DNA of 26,407 nucleotides from Bacillota bacterium (GTDB lineage: Bacteria > Bacillota_A > Clostridia > Lachnospirales > Lachnospiraceae). Position numbers and translations under genes: made by a program. The stretch lies in assembly GCA_023407175.1 (NCBI GenBank), contig JAEYMU010000051.1, forward strand, positions 1-26,407, read 5' to 3'. The notes beneath the pieces are model-generated. The model saw only the letters and a program-made list of their open reading frames with translations, did no database searches and was not told where the DNA came from. This document shows, one piece after another, positions 1-7,748 of the stretch; position 1 is the first letter of the stretch; each line of letters starts with the position of its first letter.

Positions 1-1545
1 CTTGTCTATATCTTCAGGAGTTCCCTTACCCTCTGTAATCCTTGTGAGAATTTCAAGCATTCTCTTGGTACCTATTCTGCAAGGGTTGCATTTGCCGCAG
101 GACTCGTCAACTGTGAATTCAAGGAAGAACTTTGCAAGGTCAACCATACAGGTGTCCTCGTCCATTACGATAAGTCCGCCCGAACCCATCATTGAGCCCA
201 GCTTGGTAAGTGTATCATAGTCAATAGGTGTATCAAGATGCTCTGCAGGAAGGCAGCCGCCTGACGGGCCTCCTGTCTGCGCAGCCTTGAAAGACTTGCC
301 GTTTGGAATTCCGCCTCCGATATCAAATATGATGTTGCGAAGTGTTGTTCCCATAGGGACCTCAACAAGTCCTATGTTGTTGATTTTGCCGCCTAGCGCG
401 AATACCTTGGTACCCTTGGAGCCCTCTGTACCGATACCTGCAAACCAGTCTGCGCCTTTGAGTATAATCTGAGGCACGTTTGCATAGGTTTCAACGTTGT
501 TGAGAACTGTAGGCTTCTTCCAGAGGCCTTTTACTGCCGATCTTGGCGGTTTAGGTCTAGGCTCGCCGCGCTTGCCTTCGATTGAAGTCATAAGCGCGCT
601 GCCCTCGCCGCATACGAAAGCGCCTGCGCCAAGTCTTACCTCGAGGTTGAAGCCAAAGCCGCTGTCTAATATATTGTCGCCTAAAAGTCCGTATTCGTGA
701 GCCTGATTTATTGCAATGCCAAGTCTTTTAACTGCAACAGGGTATTCAGCTCTTACATATATGTAGCCCTGATGCGCGCCTACGGCAAATCCGTTTATAA
801 TCATGGCTTCTATAACCGAGTGAGGGTCGCCTTCAAGTATGGATCTGTCCATAAATGCGCCCGGATCCCCCTCGTCGGCGTTGCATATTACGAATTTTTC
901 TTTTTCTTTTACTACTGCGGAGGAAGCCCATTTACGACCTGTAGGGAAGCCGCCGCCGCCTCTGCCTCTTAAGCCTGATTTGCTGACAACATCTATTACC
1001 TCGTCAGGTTCCATTTCATTCAGAACCTTTGCGAGAGCCTGATATCCGTCAAGGGCGATGTATTCCTCGATATTTTCGGGATCTACGATACCGCAGTTAT
1101 GAAGCGCTATACGCTCCTGTCAGCGGAAGAACGGTATCTGAGGAAGTCTGTTTCTGATTTCCTCGTGAGCCTCATCGCTTGCAAGGAGTCTGTCAACAAC
1201 CTTGCCGCACATTATATGTTCTCTGACTATCTCATCAACATCATCAGGAGTAACTTTTGTGTACATTACGTGCTCAGGACAGACAAGTATTATAGGACCC
1301 TCGGCGCACAGACCGAAGCAGCCTACCTTTATAATCTTGACGTCCATACCGAGCTTGTTTTCTTTTATCTGTTTTTCAAATTCCTCTGCAACTCTGAGTG
1401 AGCCTGAAGAAGCGCAGCCTGCAACACCGCAGACAAGAATATGTATTTCGTTTCTGTTTGCATCATCAATACGGTCAAGTCTTAAATCCATTGATTTAAA
1501 GGTCTTGTCTCTCAATGCGTTTAATTCTTCTCTGTTACGAATCAT
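1..1545 (-). pseudogene. Second NuoF-like hydrogenase/NADH-binding subunit, interrupted by in-frame TGA, partial at window edge
   Basis: This would be the FMN/NADH-binding flavoprotein subunit (HydB/HndC/NuoF family) of a second NAD-linked [FeFe]-hydrogenase. The start is ATG at 1545, behind AGGAGG. The first ~100 residues are a thioredoxin-like [2Fe-2S] domain (GVAGCASSG and GCFGLC cysteines). After it come the NADH-binding glycine loop (GLRGRGGGG, near 960-990), the FMN motif [10 protein letters not shown] (near 855-880) and the [10 protein letters not shown] cluster motif near the left edge. The frame is open to base 1, where the gene leaves the window. Codon 142 is TGA (1120-1122); the intact paralogue at 4073-5860 has Lys112 here (KKQHRIAL versus R-stop-QERIAL), so a single AGA-to-TGA change explains it. 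The frame resumes directly with no indel. It is either a nonsense mutation or a sequencing error. The neighbour upstream is a NuoE-like gene 16 bp away. Confidence 0.85.
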
Positions 1546-1561
1546 CTTTACCTCCTGTATA

Positions 1562-2047
1562 TCAGCCTTCATACTTGCTGAGAATATCGTCAACCATATC
1601 TGCGTTGAGCTTGCCGTAAACCTCGTCGTTTATAGTTACGACAGGAGCAAGTCCGCACGCGCCTATGCAGCGGCAGGCATCGAGTGAGAATTTGCCGTCC
1701 TCGGTGCATTCGCCTATGTCGATTCCAAGCTTTGCCTTAAATCTGTCGAGTATCTCCTGTGAGCCTTTGACATAGCAGGCAGTTCCCATACATACGCTTA
1801 TTCTGTATTCTCCCTTAGGGTTTGTAGTGAACTGAGTGTAGAAGCTTACTACGCCGTAAACCTCTGCAAGAGGAATTTTAAGCCCCTCAGCCACTTTGAG
1901 CTGTACCTCCAAAGGCAGGTAGCCGTAGACGTCCTGTGCCTCGTGAAGTACCTGAATCAGCGCTCCGCGTGTGCTTTTGTATTTAGCGATTATTTCCTGG
2001 AGCTTCTGCTCTTTTTCTTTTGAGCATTGTGTGCAATTTGATGTCAT
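1562..2047 (-). CDS. Second NuoE-like [2Fe-2S] subunit of an NAD-linked hydrogenase
   Basis: A 161-residue thioredoxin-like ferredoxin of the NuoE/HydC/HndA family, which passes electrons between the NuoF flavoprotein and the catalytic hydrogenase subunit in the cytoplasm. It has the N-terminal helical part (YGYLPLEVQ) and the family cluster motifs: CMGTACYVKGS followed by CRCIGACGLAPV, giving the usual four cysteine ligands. Length is normal. The start at 2047 has AAAGGAG upstream. It is transcribed into the NuoF-like gene 16 bp downstream. It is a clear paralogue of the gene at 7007-7501 but not identical, so this is an older duplication or a second hydrogenase locus rather than a local assembly repeat. 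The partner catalytic subunit, if any, lies beyond the left edge. Confidence 0.93.
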   Translation of the reverse strand: MTSNCTQCSKEKEQKLQEIIAKYKSTRGALIQVLHEAQDVYGYLPLEVQLKVAEGLKIPLAEVYGVVSFYTQFTTNPKGEYRISVCMGTACYVKGSQEILDRFKAKLGIDIGECTEDGKFSLDACRCIGACGLAPVVTINDEVYGKLNADMVDDILSKYEG

Positions 2048-2140
2048 AAACCTACTCCTTTATATAATTATTTAGGCTGCTTCAGGGGAGCCTATACCCG
2101 CTTCGTTCGTGTCTGCATAATTAGTTTTCTTTGAAATATT

Positions 2141-2169
2141 ATAGTACCACGATATGAGACAGATTTCAA
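2141..2169 (-). promoter_or_regulatory. Probable sigma-A promoter for the second NuoE/NuoF operon
   Basis: On the minus strand TTGAAA (2164-2169) is followed by a 17-bp spacer and TACTAT (2141-2146), which continues into TATAATA. It sits about 95 bp upstream of the NuoE start and downstream of the terminator of the preceding operon, so the second pair is probably transcribed separately. Confidence 0.5.
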
Positions 2170-2209
2170 CAATATAGAATTTGACAAAAATATCTGAAAA
2201 ATATACCAG

Positions 2210-2240
2210 AAAAAAAGAGAGCATCCGGAAATGCTCTCTT
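2210..2240 (-). terminator. Rho-independent terminator of the hydrogenase operon
   Basis: On the minus strand AAGAGAGCAT, a 6-nt loop and ATGCTCTCTT form a perfect 10-bp stem followed by a run of T. It lies 13 bp after the HydA stop codon, ending the operon that starts at 7501. Confidence 0.9.
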
Positions 2241-2252
2241 AAAAGGAAACGA

Positions 2253-4001
2253 TTAGTCTTCGTAATTTGTTCTCCGGCTGTAGTGGGTGTGAAGCAGATG
2301 GTGTGCTCTGCTTCCGCCCGCCATACCGAGATATTCCTTGTAAAGCTTCTTGATGGCAGGGTTGTTGTGAGATTTGCGTATAAAGGAGTGACGATCCTCT
2401 GCGTAGAGGGCTTTTGCTCTCTCTGCTCTGATGTCAATCCAGCTTCGTACCTCAGAAAGCTGCAGAGGCTGTCCGCCGCCGTTTACACAGCCGCCGGGGC
2501 ATCCCATAATTTCGATGAAGTGATAGCTCTTCTTTCCTGACTTCACATCATCAAGGAGTTCTTTTGCATTGGCAAGACCGGATGCTACAGCTACATTGAT
2601 ATCCAGGCCTGCTACCTTGTAAGTAGCCTCCTTGATGCCCTTGGTTCCTCTGACCTCTTTGAAATCAGGGCTGGGAAGCTCTTCACCGGTCAGGGTTTCA
2701 ACTGCGGTACGAAGGGCAGCTTCCATAACACCGCCGGTAGCACCGAAGATAACTGCGGCACCGGTGGAACGGCCAAGCGGATCATCGAAATCTTCCTCCG
2801 GAAGGGATAAAAAGTTAAGACCCACACGCTCGATCATTCTTGCAAGCTCACGTGTTGTAATGGAGATATCAACATCAGGAACACCGGCTGCATCCTGATC
2901 GTCTCTGCCGATCTCGAATTTCTTAGCGGTGCAGGGCATTACGCTGACGGATACAATCTTCTTCGGGTCAATGCCGTTTTTCTCGGCATAATAGGTCTTT
3001 AACACAGCACCAAACATCTGCTGAGGGGATTTACAGCTTGATAAATTTTCCAGCATATCGGGATAGTAGTGCTCACAGTACTTAATCCAGCCCGGTGAAC
3101 AGGACGTGATTAAGGGCAGTACACCGCCGTTGTTAATTCTATCAAGTAACTCGTTTGCTTCCTCCATAATGGTCAGGTCGGCTGAGAAGTCGGTATCAAA
3201 TACCTTGTTAAAGCCCAGACGGCGCAGGGCTGCAACCATCTTGCCCTGTACATTGGTACCGATGGGAAGACCGAAGGCTTCGCCAAGAGCCGCACGAACT
3301 GCCGGAGCAGTCTGTACAATAACATATTTTTCAGGATCTGCAAGTGCTGCAAAGACGTCATCTGTGAAATCCTTCTCCATCAATGCGCCAGTAGGACAGA
3401 CAGCGATACACTGTCCGCAGGATACGCAGCTTGTTTCGCCCAATCCCATGTCAAAGGCAGATGCGATTGTGGTGTCAAAACCACGTTCATTGGCACCGAT
3501 TACGCCGATGCCCTGGGTTTTCTCACATACTGCGGAGCAGCGTCTGCAAAGGATACATTTATTATTGTCACGGTACATATGTGCGGAAGAATAGTCGATC
3601 TCAAATTCGTTGCGGCTTCCGTCGTAAAGACCTTCATCCTCAACCTTAAGATCGTTACAAAGCTTCTGCAGCTCACAGCTGCCGCTGCGTACGCAGGACA
3701 AGCATTTCCTGTCATGATCGGATAAGATAAGCTCCAGGGTTTTCTTACGTGAATTAAGTACCTTCTGTGAATTTGTCGTAACCTCCATGCCTTCGTTTAC
3801 CGGATATACACAGGAAGCAACCAGGCTTCTTGCGCCCTTTACTTCAACCACGCAGATACGGCAGGCACCGATTTCATTAACATCCTTTAAGTAGCAAAGG
3901 GTGGGAATATCGATATGGGCAAGCTTAGCGGCCTCCAGAATTGTGGAGCCCTTGGGTGCTGCAACCGGCATACCATTTATTTTAATATTAACAGTTTCCA
4001 T
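2253..4001 (-). CDS. hndD: NAD-linked, probably electron-bifurcating [FeFe]-hydrogenase catalytic subunit
   Basis: The catalytic subunit reduces protons or oxidises H2 in the cytoplasm, exchanging electrons with the NuoF/NuoE-like partners encoded just upstream. The 582 residues show the expected order: N-terminal [2Fe-2S] domain (C36, C47, C50, C64), the His-ligated cluster (H96, C100, C103, C109), two [4Fe-4S] motifs (C149/152/155/159 and C192/195/198/202), then the H-cluster domain and the small-subunit-like tail. H-cluster loops read TSCSPGW (299-305), MPCTAKKFE (355-363) and EIMGCPGGCVNGGG (497-510). The first loop has Ser302 where the standard signature TSCCP has the second cysteine; I recall this variant from HndD-type enzymes. 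The start has GGAGG upstream. It is the last gene of the operon, 71 bp after the NuoF-like gene. Bifurcation with ferredoxin is inferred from subunit composition. Confidence 0.95.
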   Translation of the reverse strand: METVNIKINGMPVAAPKGSTILEAAKLAHIDIPTLCYLKDVNEIGACRICVVEVKGARSLVASCVYPVNEGMEVTTNSQKVLNSRKKTLELILSDHDRKCLSCVRSGSCELQKLCNDLKVEDEGLYDGSRNEFEIDYSSAHMYRDNNKCILCRRCSAVCEKTQGIGVIGANERGFDTTIASAFDMGLGETSCVSCGQCIAVCPTGALMEKDFTDDVFAALADPEKYVIVQTAPAVRAALGEAFGLPIGTNVQGKMVAALRRLGFNKVFDTDFSADLTIMEEANELLDRINNGGVLPLITSCSPGWIKYCEHYYPDMLENLSSCKSPQQMFGAVLKTYYAEKNGIDPKKIVSVSVMPCTAKKFEIGRDDQDAAGVPDVDISITTRELARMIERVGLNFLSLPEEDFDDPLGRSTGAAVIFGATGGVMEAALRTAVETLTGEELPSPDFKEVRGTKGIKEATYKVAGLDINVAVASGLANAKELLDDVKSGKKSYHFIEIMGCPGGCVNGGGQPLQLSEVRSWIDIRAERAKALYAEDRHSFIRKSHNNPAIKKLYKEYLGMAGGSRAHHLLHTHYSRRTNYED

Positions 4002-4028
4002 TACTGACCTCCATCTTCAAATAGATAC

Positions 4029-4056
4029 GTAAAGTCATGCTTTGACCAGACTTTAC
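4029..4056 (-). other. Intercistronic hairpin between the NuoF-like and HydA genes
   Basis: GTAAAGTC and GACTTTAC form a perfect 8-bp stem with a 12-nt loop on the mRNA, without a following T-run, so it is not a terminator. It may protect mRNA ends or balance HydA expression against the upstream subunits (inference). Confidence 0.45.
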
Positions 4057-4072
4057 ACCAACAGGTTTTAGG

Positions 4073-5860
4073 TTATTTCTTAGAGATTGCGCCGAATTTA
4101 CATTTTTCCATACAAGCACCGCATTTAACGCAATTACTCTGGTCAATAACATGAACTTCCTTAACCTTACCGGTAATAGCATTGTTCGGACAGACTCTTG
4201 CGCATAAGGTACAGCCCTTACACTTGTCAGGATCAATCGTATAGGAAAGGAGGGCCTTACATACGCCTGCCGGACACTTCCTGTCAACAACATGGGCAAT
4301 ATACTCATCCTTGAAATAACGTAAGGTTGATAATACGGGGTTAGGAGCTGTCTGGCCAAGTCCGCAGAGAGCATTGTCCTTAATGTAATAGCAAAGCTCC
4401 TCTAATTTATCAAGGTCAGCAAGAGTTCCTTGCCCGTTGGTAATCTTATCTAAGATTTCATGGAGACGTTTGGTACCGATACGGCAAGGGGTACATTTAC
4501 CGCAGGATTCATCTACCGTAAACTCAAGGAAAAACTTGGCAATATCAACCATACAGTTGTCTTCATCCATTACGATCAGACCGCCGGAGCCCATCATGGA
4601 GCCGATAGAAATCAGGTTATCATAATCAATCGGAATGTCAAAATGAGAAGCTGGGATACAGCCGCCGGAGGGACCGCCGGTCTGAGCAGCCTTAAATTTC
4701 TTACCGTTGGGGATACCGCCGCCGATTTCATCAATAACTTCACGAAGCGGTGTACCCATGGGGATCTCCACAAGACCGGTGTTGTTGATCTTTCCACCAA
4801 GTGCGAATACCTTGGTTCCTTTGGACTTCTCGGTACCCATGGAGGCAAACCATTCGGGACCGTTTAAGATAATCTGCGGAATGTTAGCATAGGTTTCAAC
4901 GTTATTTAAAATGGTAGGCTTCTGGAACAGACCTTTTTGTGCAGGGAACGGAGGACGAGGACGGGGCTCACCGCGGTTACCCTCGATGGAGGTCATAAGC
5001 GCTGTTTCTTCACCGCATACGAAGGCTCCTGCACCAAGTCTTAAGTCAATATCAAAATCAAAGCCGGTTTCAAAAATATTCTTTCCTAATAAACCATATT
5101 CTCTTGCCTGATCAATGGCTATTTTAAGACGCTCAACAGCAATCGGATACTCTGCACGTACATAGATATAACCCTGGTTTGCACCAATGGCATAGCCTGC
5201 AATTGCCATAGCCTCAAGCACTACATGGGGATCGCCTTCCAGTACGGAACGGTCCATGAAAGCACCCGGGTCACCCTCGTCAGCGTTACAGCAGACATAT
5301 TTCTGGTCAGCGTCGTTACCCTTGGCGAGCTTCCACTTTAAGCCGGTAGGGAAACCGCCGCCGCCGCGGCCACGAAGACCGCTGTCTAAGATATTCTGGA
5401 TGACTTCATCCGGAGTATATTCGGTCAATACCTTACCAAGGGCCTCATAGCCTCCGGTACCGATATATTCGTCAATGTTTTCAGGATTGATAACACCACA
5501 GTTGCGAAGTGCAATTCTGTGCTGCTTCTTGTAGAAATCCGTTTCATTTAAGGACTTGATACCTTCTTCCGTTACGGTCTCCTTGTAAACAAGGCGGGTA
5601 ACGATACGTCCCTTTAATAAATGCTCGGATACGATTTCGGCAACATCCTCTTCCTTTACTAAGGCGTAGAAGGTTGCTTCGGGATAAATAATTACAATCG
5701 GTCCTAAGGCGCAGAGTCCGTGACAACCTGTCTGTACTACGGCTACCTCTGTTGTAAGACCATTTTTCTTGATTTCTGCCTGCAGTGCATCGATGATTTT
5801 CGTGCTTCCAGAGGAAGTACATCCGGTACCACCGCAAACTAATACGTGTGAACGATACAT
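4073..5860 (-). CDS. hndC: NuoF-like flavoprotein subunit of the NAD-linked [FeFe]-hydrogenase
   Basis: This 595-residue subunit binds FMN and NAD(H) and routes electrons between NAD(H), ferredoxin and the catalytic subunit. Domains in order: an N-terminal thioredoxin-like [2Fe-2S] domain (C9, C14, C46, C50); the NADH/FMN core with GLRGRGGGG (161-169) and [10 protein letters not shown]; the SLBB-like region; the [4Fe-4S] motif ESCGKCTPCR with a later NALCGLG cysteine; and a C-terminal two-cluster ferredoxin domain (CKGCTLCARVCP and CVKCGACMEKC). That extended architecture is typical of HydB/HndC rather than respiratory NuoF. It lies 18 bp after the small [2Fe-2S] protein gene. It is intact and serves as the reference for the interrupted paralogue at 1-1545. 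Confidence 0.95.
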   Translation of the reverse strand: MYRSHVLVCGGTGCTSSGSTKIIDALQAEIKKNGLTTEVAVVQTGCHGLCALGPIVIIYPEATFYALVKEEDVAEIVSEHLLKGRIVTRLVYKETVTEEGIKSLNETDFYKKQHRIALRNCGVINPENIDEYIGTGGYEALGKVLTEYTPDEVIQNILDSGLRGRGGGGFPTGLKWKLAKGNDADQKYVCCNADEGDPGAFMDRSVLEGDPHVVLEAMAIAGYAIGANQGYIYVRAEYPIAVERLKIAIDQAREYGLLGKNIFETGFDFDIDLRLGAGAFVCGEETALMTSIEGNRGEPRPRPPFPAQKGLFQKPTILNNVETYANIPQIILNGPEWFASMGTEKSKGTKVFALGGKINNTGLVEIPMGTPLREVIDEIGGGIPNGKKFKAAQTGGPSGGCIPASHFDIPIDYDNLISIGSMMGSGGLIVMDEDNCMVDIAKFFLEFTVDESCGKCTPCRIGTKRLHEILDKITNGQGTLADLDKLEELCYYIKDNALCGLGQTAPNPVLSTLRYFKDEYIAHVVDRKCPAGVCKALLSYTIDPDKCKGCTLCARVCPNNAITGKVKEVHVIDQSNCVKCGACMEKCKFGAISKK

Positions 5861-5878
5861 ACTGTGTCCTCCTTTGGA

Positions 5879-6250
5879 TTAACCGAGTACCTCGGCAATT
5901 GTGTATTTTGTAACAACCTGACCGCGGATTAAGTGCTTTTCAACAACCTCAAGTGCCTTCTCAGGAGTCATCTTTACATAAGTTACTTTATCTTTGCCGG
6001 GCTCCAGTATTTCTACGATTGGTTCATACTGGCACAGGCCGATACATCCGGTCTGCGTAACAGCTACATTGGACAGACCTTTTGTCTGAACTGCATCGGA
6101 AAGCGCAGTAAGAACAGGTCTTGCACCACTTGCGATACCGCAGGTAGCCATACCTACTATAACACGGGTCTGATCACTGGACTCGTTTCGAAGACCGATC
6201 TGACCCTGCATCTTTTCTCTGATTGCTTTAAGCTCTTCTAGAGATTTCAT
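5879..6250 (-). CDS. hndB: Small thioredoxin-like [2Fe-2S] protein, HndB-like
   Basis: A 123-residue protein matching the small subunit found between the NuoE and NuoF genes in Hnd-type operons. After an N-terminal helix it has ATCGIASGA and the TGCIGLC motif, the thioredoxin-like ferredoxin pattern. Only three of the four usual cluster cysteines are visible, because the first motif holds one cysteine rather than two. I recall this from HndB proteins, so cluster binding may differ from that of the NuoE/NuoF domains. It probably acts as an accessory electron-transfer or assembly subunit. The start is ATG behind GGAGG, which belongs to the repeated leader segment at 6261-6355. Confidence 0.85.
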   Translation of the reverse strand: MKSLEELKAIREKMQGQIGLRNESSDQTRVIVGMATCGIASGARPVLTALSDAVQTKGLSNVAVTQTGCIGLCQYEPIVEILEPGKDKVTYVKMTPEKALEVVEKHLIRGQVVTKYTIAEVLG

Positions 6251-6260
6251 GCTTAATCCT

Positions 6261-6355
6261 CCTTAATAAACTAAAAAAGTTTGCGTTACCTTGGCTAGGA
6301 GGATTTCTCCTCCCTTAATAAACTGAAAAGTTTGTAATACCTTGGTTAGGAGGAT
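6261..6355 (-). repeat. Tandem direct repeat carrying ribosome-site-like sequence
   Basis: Two copies of a ~44-bp unit (6261-6304 and 6313-6355, period about 52 bp) differ at only a few bases. Each holds the CTTAATAAACT, AAGTTTG, ACCTTGG and TAGGAGGAT blocks. A weaker third copy may follow to about 6427. The junction forms a GGAGGA/TCCTCC hairpin at 6298-6313. On the minus strand each copy ends in a sequence like the real ribosome site of the gene at 6250, so the leader appears to have been duplicated. Confidence 0.75.
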
Positions 6356-6447
6356 AAGCTCTCCTAATCCATAAAATTAATGTGTCGCCAACACAAGGAT
6401 TTCTCCCTTGATTAAAACGTTATAGCCTAATTTTCGTTGTTTTTCTG

Positions 6448-7005
6448 CTAGACCAGATAGCCCCCGTCTGTTTCTCTTTGGTTTTCCTCCAGATATTCCT
6501 TGATATAGGCCGAAACCTCAGGGGAATTCAGGGGAACATCGTTAAGAATTTCACGAAATTGCCTAGTATTCAGCGTAAACTGATTACCGTCAAACCCATA
6601 TGTGTAAATGAAATCAATCTGTGTATTTAAGGTTATTAGTGTGTGAATGGTGCTATTCATATCGCCAAGCGGCATGCGGTCTATGTGGGACAGGGCAAAT
6701 TGCGCTGTCACCGTGGTTCCCTTTCCTACGGCTGATTCTATGGTAAAGGTGCCCCCCGTACTCAATGCAGCCATTTTAAAAAACGGAACTCCCAAACCAA
6801 TTTTTCGAGTTGTACGAGTTGTAAAGAACGGATCTTCAACTCTTTTTAACTGCTCTTCATCCATACCGCAGCCATTATCGGCTATTACAATCCGGAGTAT
6901 ATCCTTCTCCCTTTGTATCGTCACACTGATTTCAATCAGATTAGCACCTGCCCGGATTGAATTATTAGCGACATCCAATACATTAAGAGATATTTCTGTC
7001 ATCAT
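6448..7005 (-). CDS. GHKL-type ATPase, histidine-kinase-like without kinase core, in hydrogenase operon
   Basis: A 185-residue cytosolic protein whose first ~115 residues form a HATPase_c fold: the N box (DVANNSIRAGA), the G1 box (DNGCGM) and the G2 box (GLGVPFF), then GKGTTV. No dimerisation/phospho-acceptor histidine domain, sensor domain or membrane segment is visible. It is translationally linked to the NuoE-like gene (stop and start one base apart) and followed by the repeat-bearing leader. ATPases of this kind recur in clostridial hydrogenase operons; I infer a regulatory or anti-sigma-like role. Its counterpart in the divergent operon is the gene at 9609-10031. The substrate or partner is unknown. 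Confidence 0.85.
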   Translation of the reverse strand: MMTEISLNVLDVANNSIRAGANLIEISVTIQREKDILRIVIADNGCGMDEEQLKRVEDPFFTTRTTRKIGLGVPFFKMAALSTGGTFTIESAVGKGTTVTAQFALSHIDRMPLGDMNSTIHTLITLNTQIDFIYTYGFDGNQFTLNTRQFREILNDVPLNSPEVSAYIKEYLEENQRETDGGYLV

Positions 7006-7006
7006 A

Positions 7007-7501
7007 TTAGTTATACTTTGCTAAGATACCGGAAAGGTCGTCAACTGTTAACTTTCCATATACATCTTCATTAACTGTCAATACTGGTGCAAGTCCGCAG
7101 GCACCGATGCAGCGGCAGGATTCCAAGGAAAATTTACCGTCATTTGTACAACCGCCGTCCTTTACACCCAGAAGATCCTGAAGCTTATTGAAAATGTCTC
7201 CTGAGCCCTTTACATAGCAGGCGGTCCCAAGACAGACGGAAATATTGTATTTTCCCTTTGGACTAAGTGAAAACTGTGAGTAAAATGTAACAATACCATA
7301 GATTTTTTCCAACGGTACTTCCAGCTCATTGGAAATCATGGTTTGAACTTCAATCGGCAGATAACCGTAAATTCCTTGTGCCTTTTGTAATATGGGCATC
7401 AGGGCACCTTTGTCATCTTTATGTTCAGCAATGACTTTTAAAAGTGCAGCTTCCTGCTCTTTTGTTCCTGCAAAGGGTACTGTGCTATTTTGCGATCCCA
7501 T
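7007..7501 (-). CDS. hndA: NuoE-like [2Fe-2S] subunit of the NAD-linked [FeFe]-hydrogenase
   Basis: A 164-residue thioredoxin-like ferredoxin (HndA/HydC/NuoE family), first gene of the hydrogenase operon. It shows YGYLPIEVQ in the helical part, then CLGTACYVKGS and CRCIGACGLAPVL with the four [2Fe-2S] ligands. It bridges the flavoprotein and catalytic subunits. The start at 7501 follows AAGGAGG. The downstream ATPase begins one base after its stop. Confidence 0.95.
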   Translation of the reverse strand: MGSQNSTVPFAGTKEQEAALLKVIAEHKDDKGALMPILQKAQGIYGYLPIEVQTMISNELEVPLEKIYGIVTFYSQFSLSPKGKYNISVCLGTACYVKGSGDIFNKLQDLLGVKDGGCTNDGKFSLESCRCIGACGLAPVLTVNEDVYGKLTVDDLSGILAKYN

Positions 7502-7545
7502 TTCTTAACCTCCTTGAATTAAATTGTGTCGCCACAAACATGGTC

Positions 7546-7554
7546 ATTATATCA
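7546..7554 (-). promoter_or_regulatory. Extended -10 promoter of the hydrogenase operon
   Basis: On the minus strand TGATATAAT is an extended -10 element (TG, one base, TATAAT), about 45 bp upstream of the first gene. No good -35 box sits at the right distance, consistent with an extended -10 or an activator-dependent promoter. The short element TGTGTCGCCA just downstream (7525-7534) recurs exactly at 6381-6390. Confidence 0.55.
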
Positions 7555-7615
7555 CAAGTATGTTAAAAAATCTACAAAAATTATTAACAACAATCAGTAT
7601 TTTATAGAATTTCGT

Positions 7616-7634
7616 TCTATGCAACCTGCATAGA
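7616..7634. promoter_or_regulatory. Perfect inverted repeat, candidate operator
   Basis: TCTATGCA and TGCATAGA are perfect 8-bp arms separated by 3 bp. It lies between the two divergent promoters, about 65 bp upstream of the hydrogenase -10 box. An overlapping inverted repeat, ATAGAA/TTCTAT, covers 7604-7620. The binding protein is unknown. Confidence 0.45.
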
Positions 7635-7693
7635 GAAAAATGCAGAATTTGATAATACTTGTCTGTATTCTATGATATACGACAGCCTTAAGC

Positions 7694-7709
7694 ATTACAA
7701 TATTGTAAT
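7694..7709. promoter_or_regulatory. Perfect 16-bp palindrome at the -35 box of the sensory operon
   Basis: ATTACAATATTGTAAT is a perfect palindrome whose last base is the first base of the plus-strand -35 hexamer (7709-7714). The position fits an operator for a dimeric regulator of the operon starting at 7906. Confidence 0.5.
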
Positions 7710-7737
7710 TGCTGACAAATTATATTCATGGTATAAT
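7709..7737 (+). promoter_or_regulatory. Sigma-A promoter of the sensory-hydrogenase operon
   Basis: TTGCTG (7709-7714), a 17-bp spacer and a consensus TATAAT (7732-7737). Transcription would start near 7744, just before the closing stem of the structured leader RNA. Confidence 0.75.
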
Positions 7738-7748
7738 ATACACGAAAA

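Noticed and set aside
1120..1122. TGA read as selenocysteine
   Set aside because: The aligned residue in the paralogue is lysine, not cysteine, and no evident selenocysteine-insertion hairpin follows.
7560..7600. Rex (NADH-sensing repressor) site TTGTTAA-type near the hydrogenase promoter
   Set aside because: TTGTTAA is present on the minus strand but the second half-site at the required spacing does not match.
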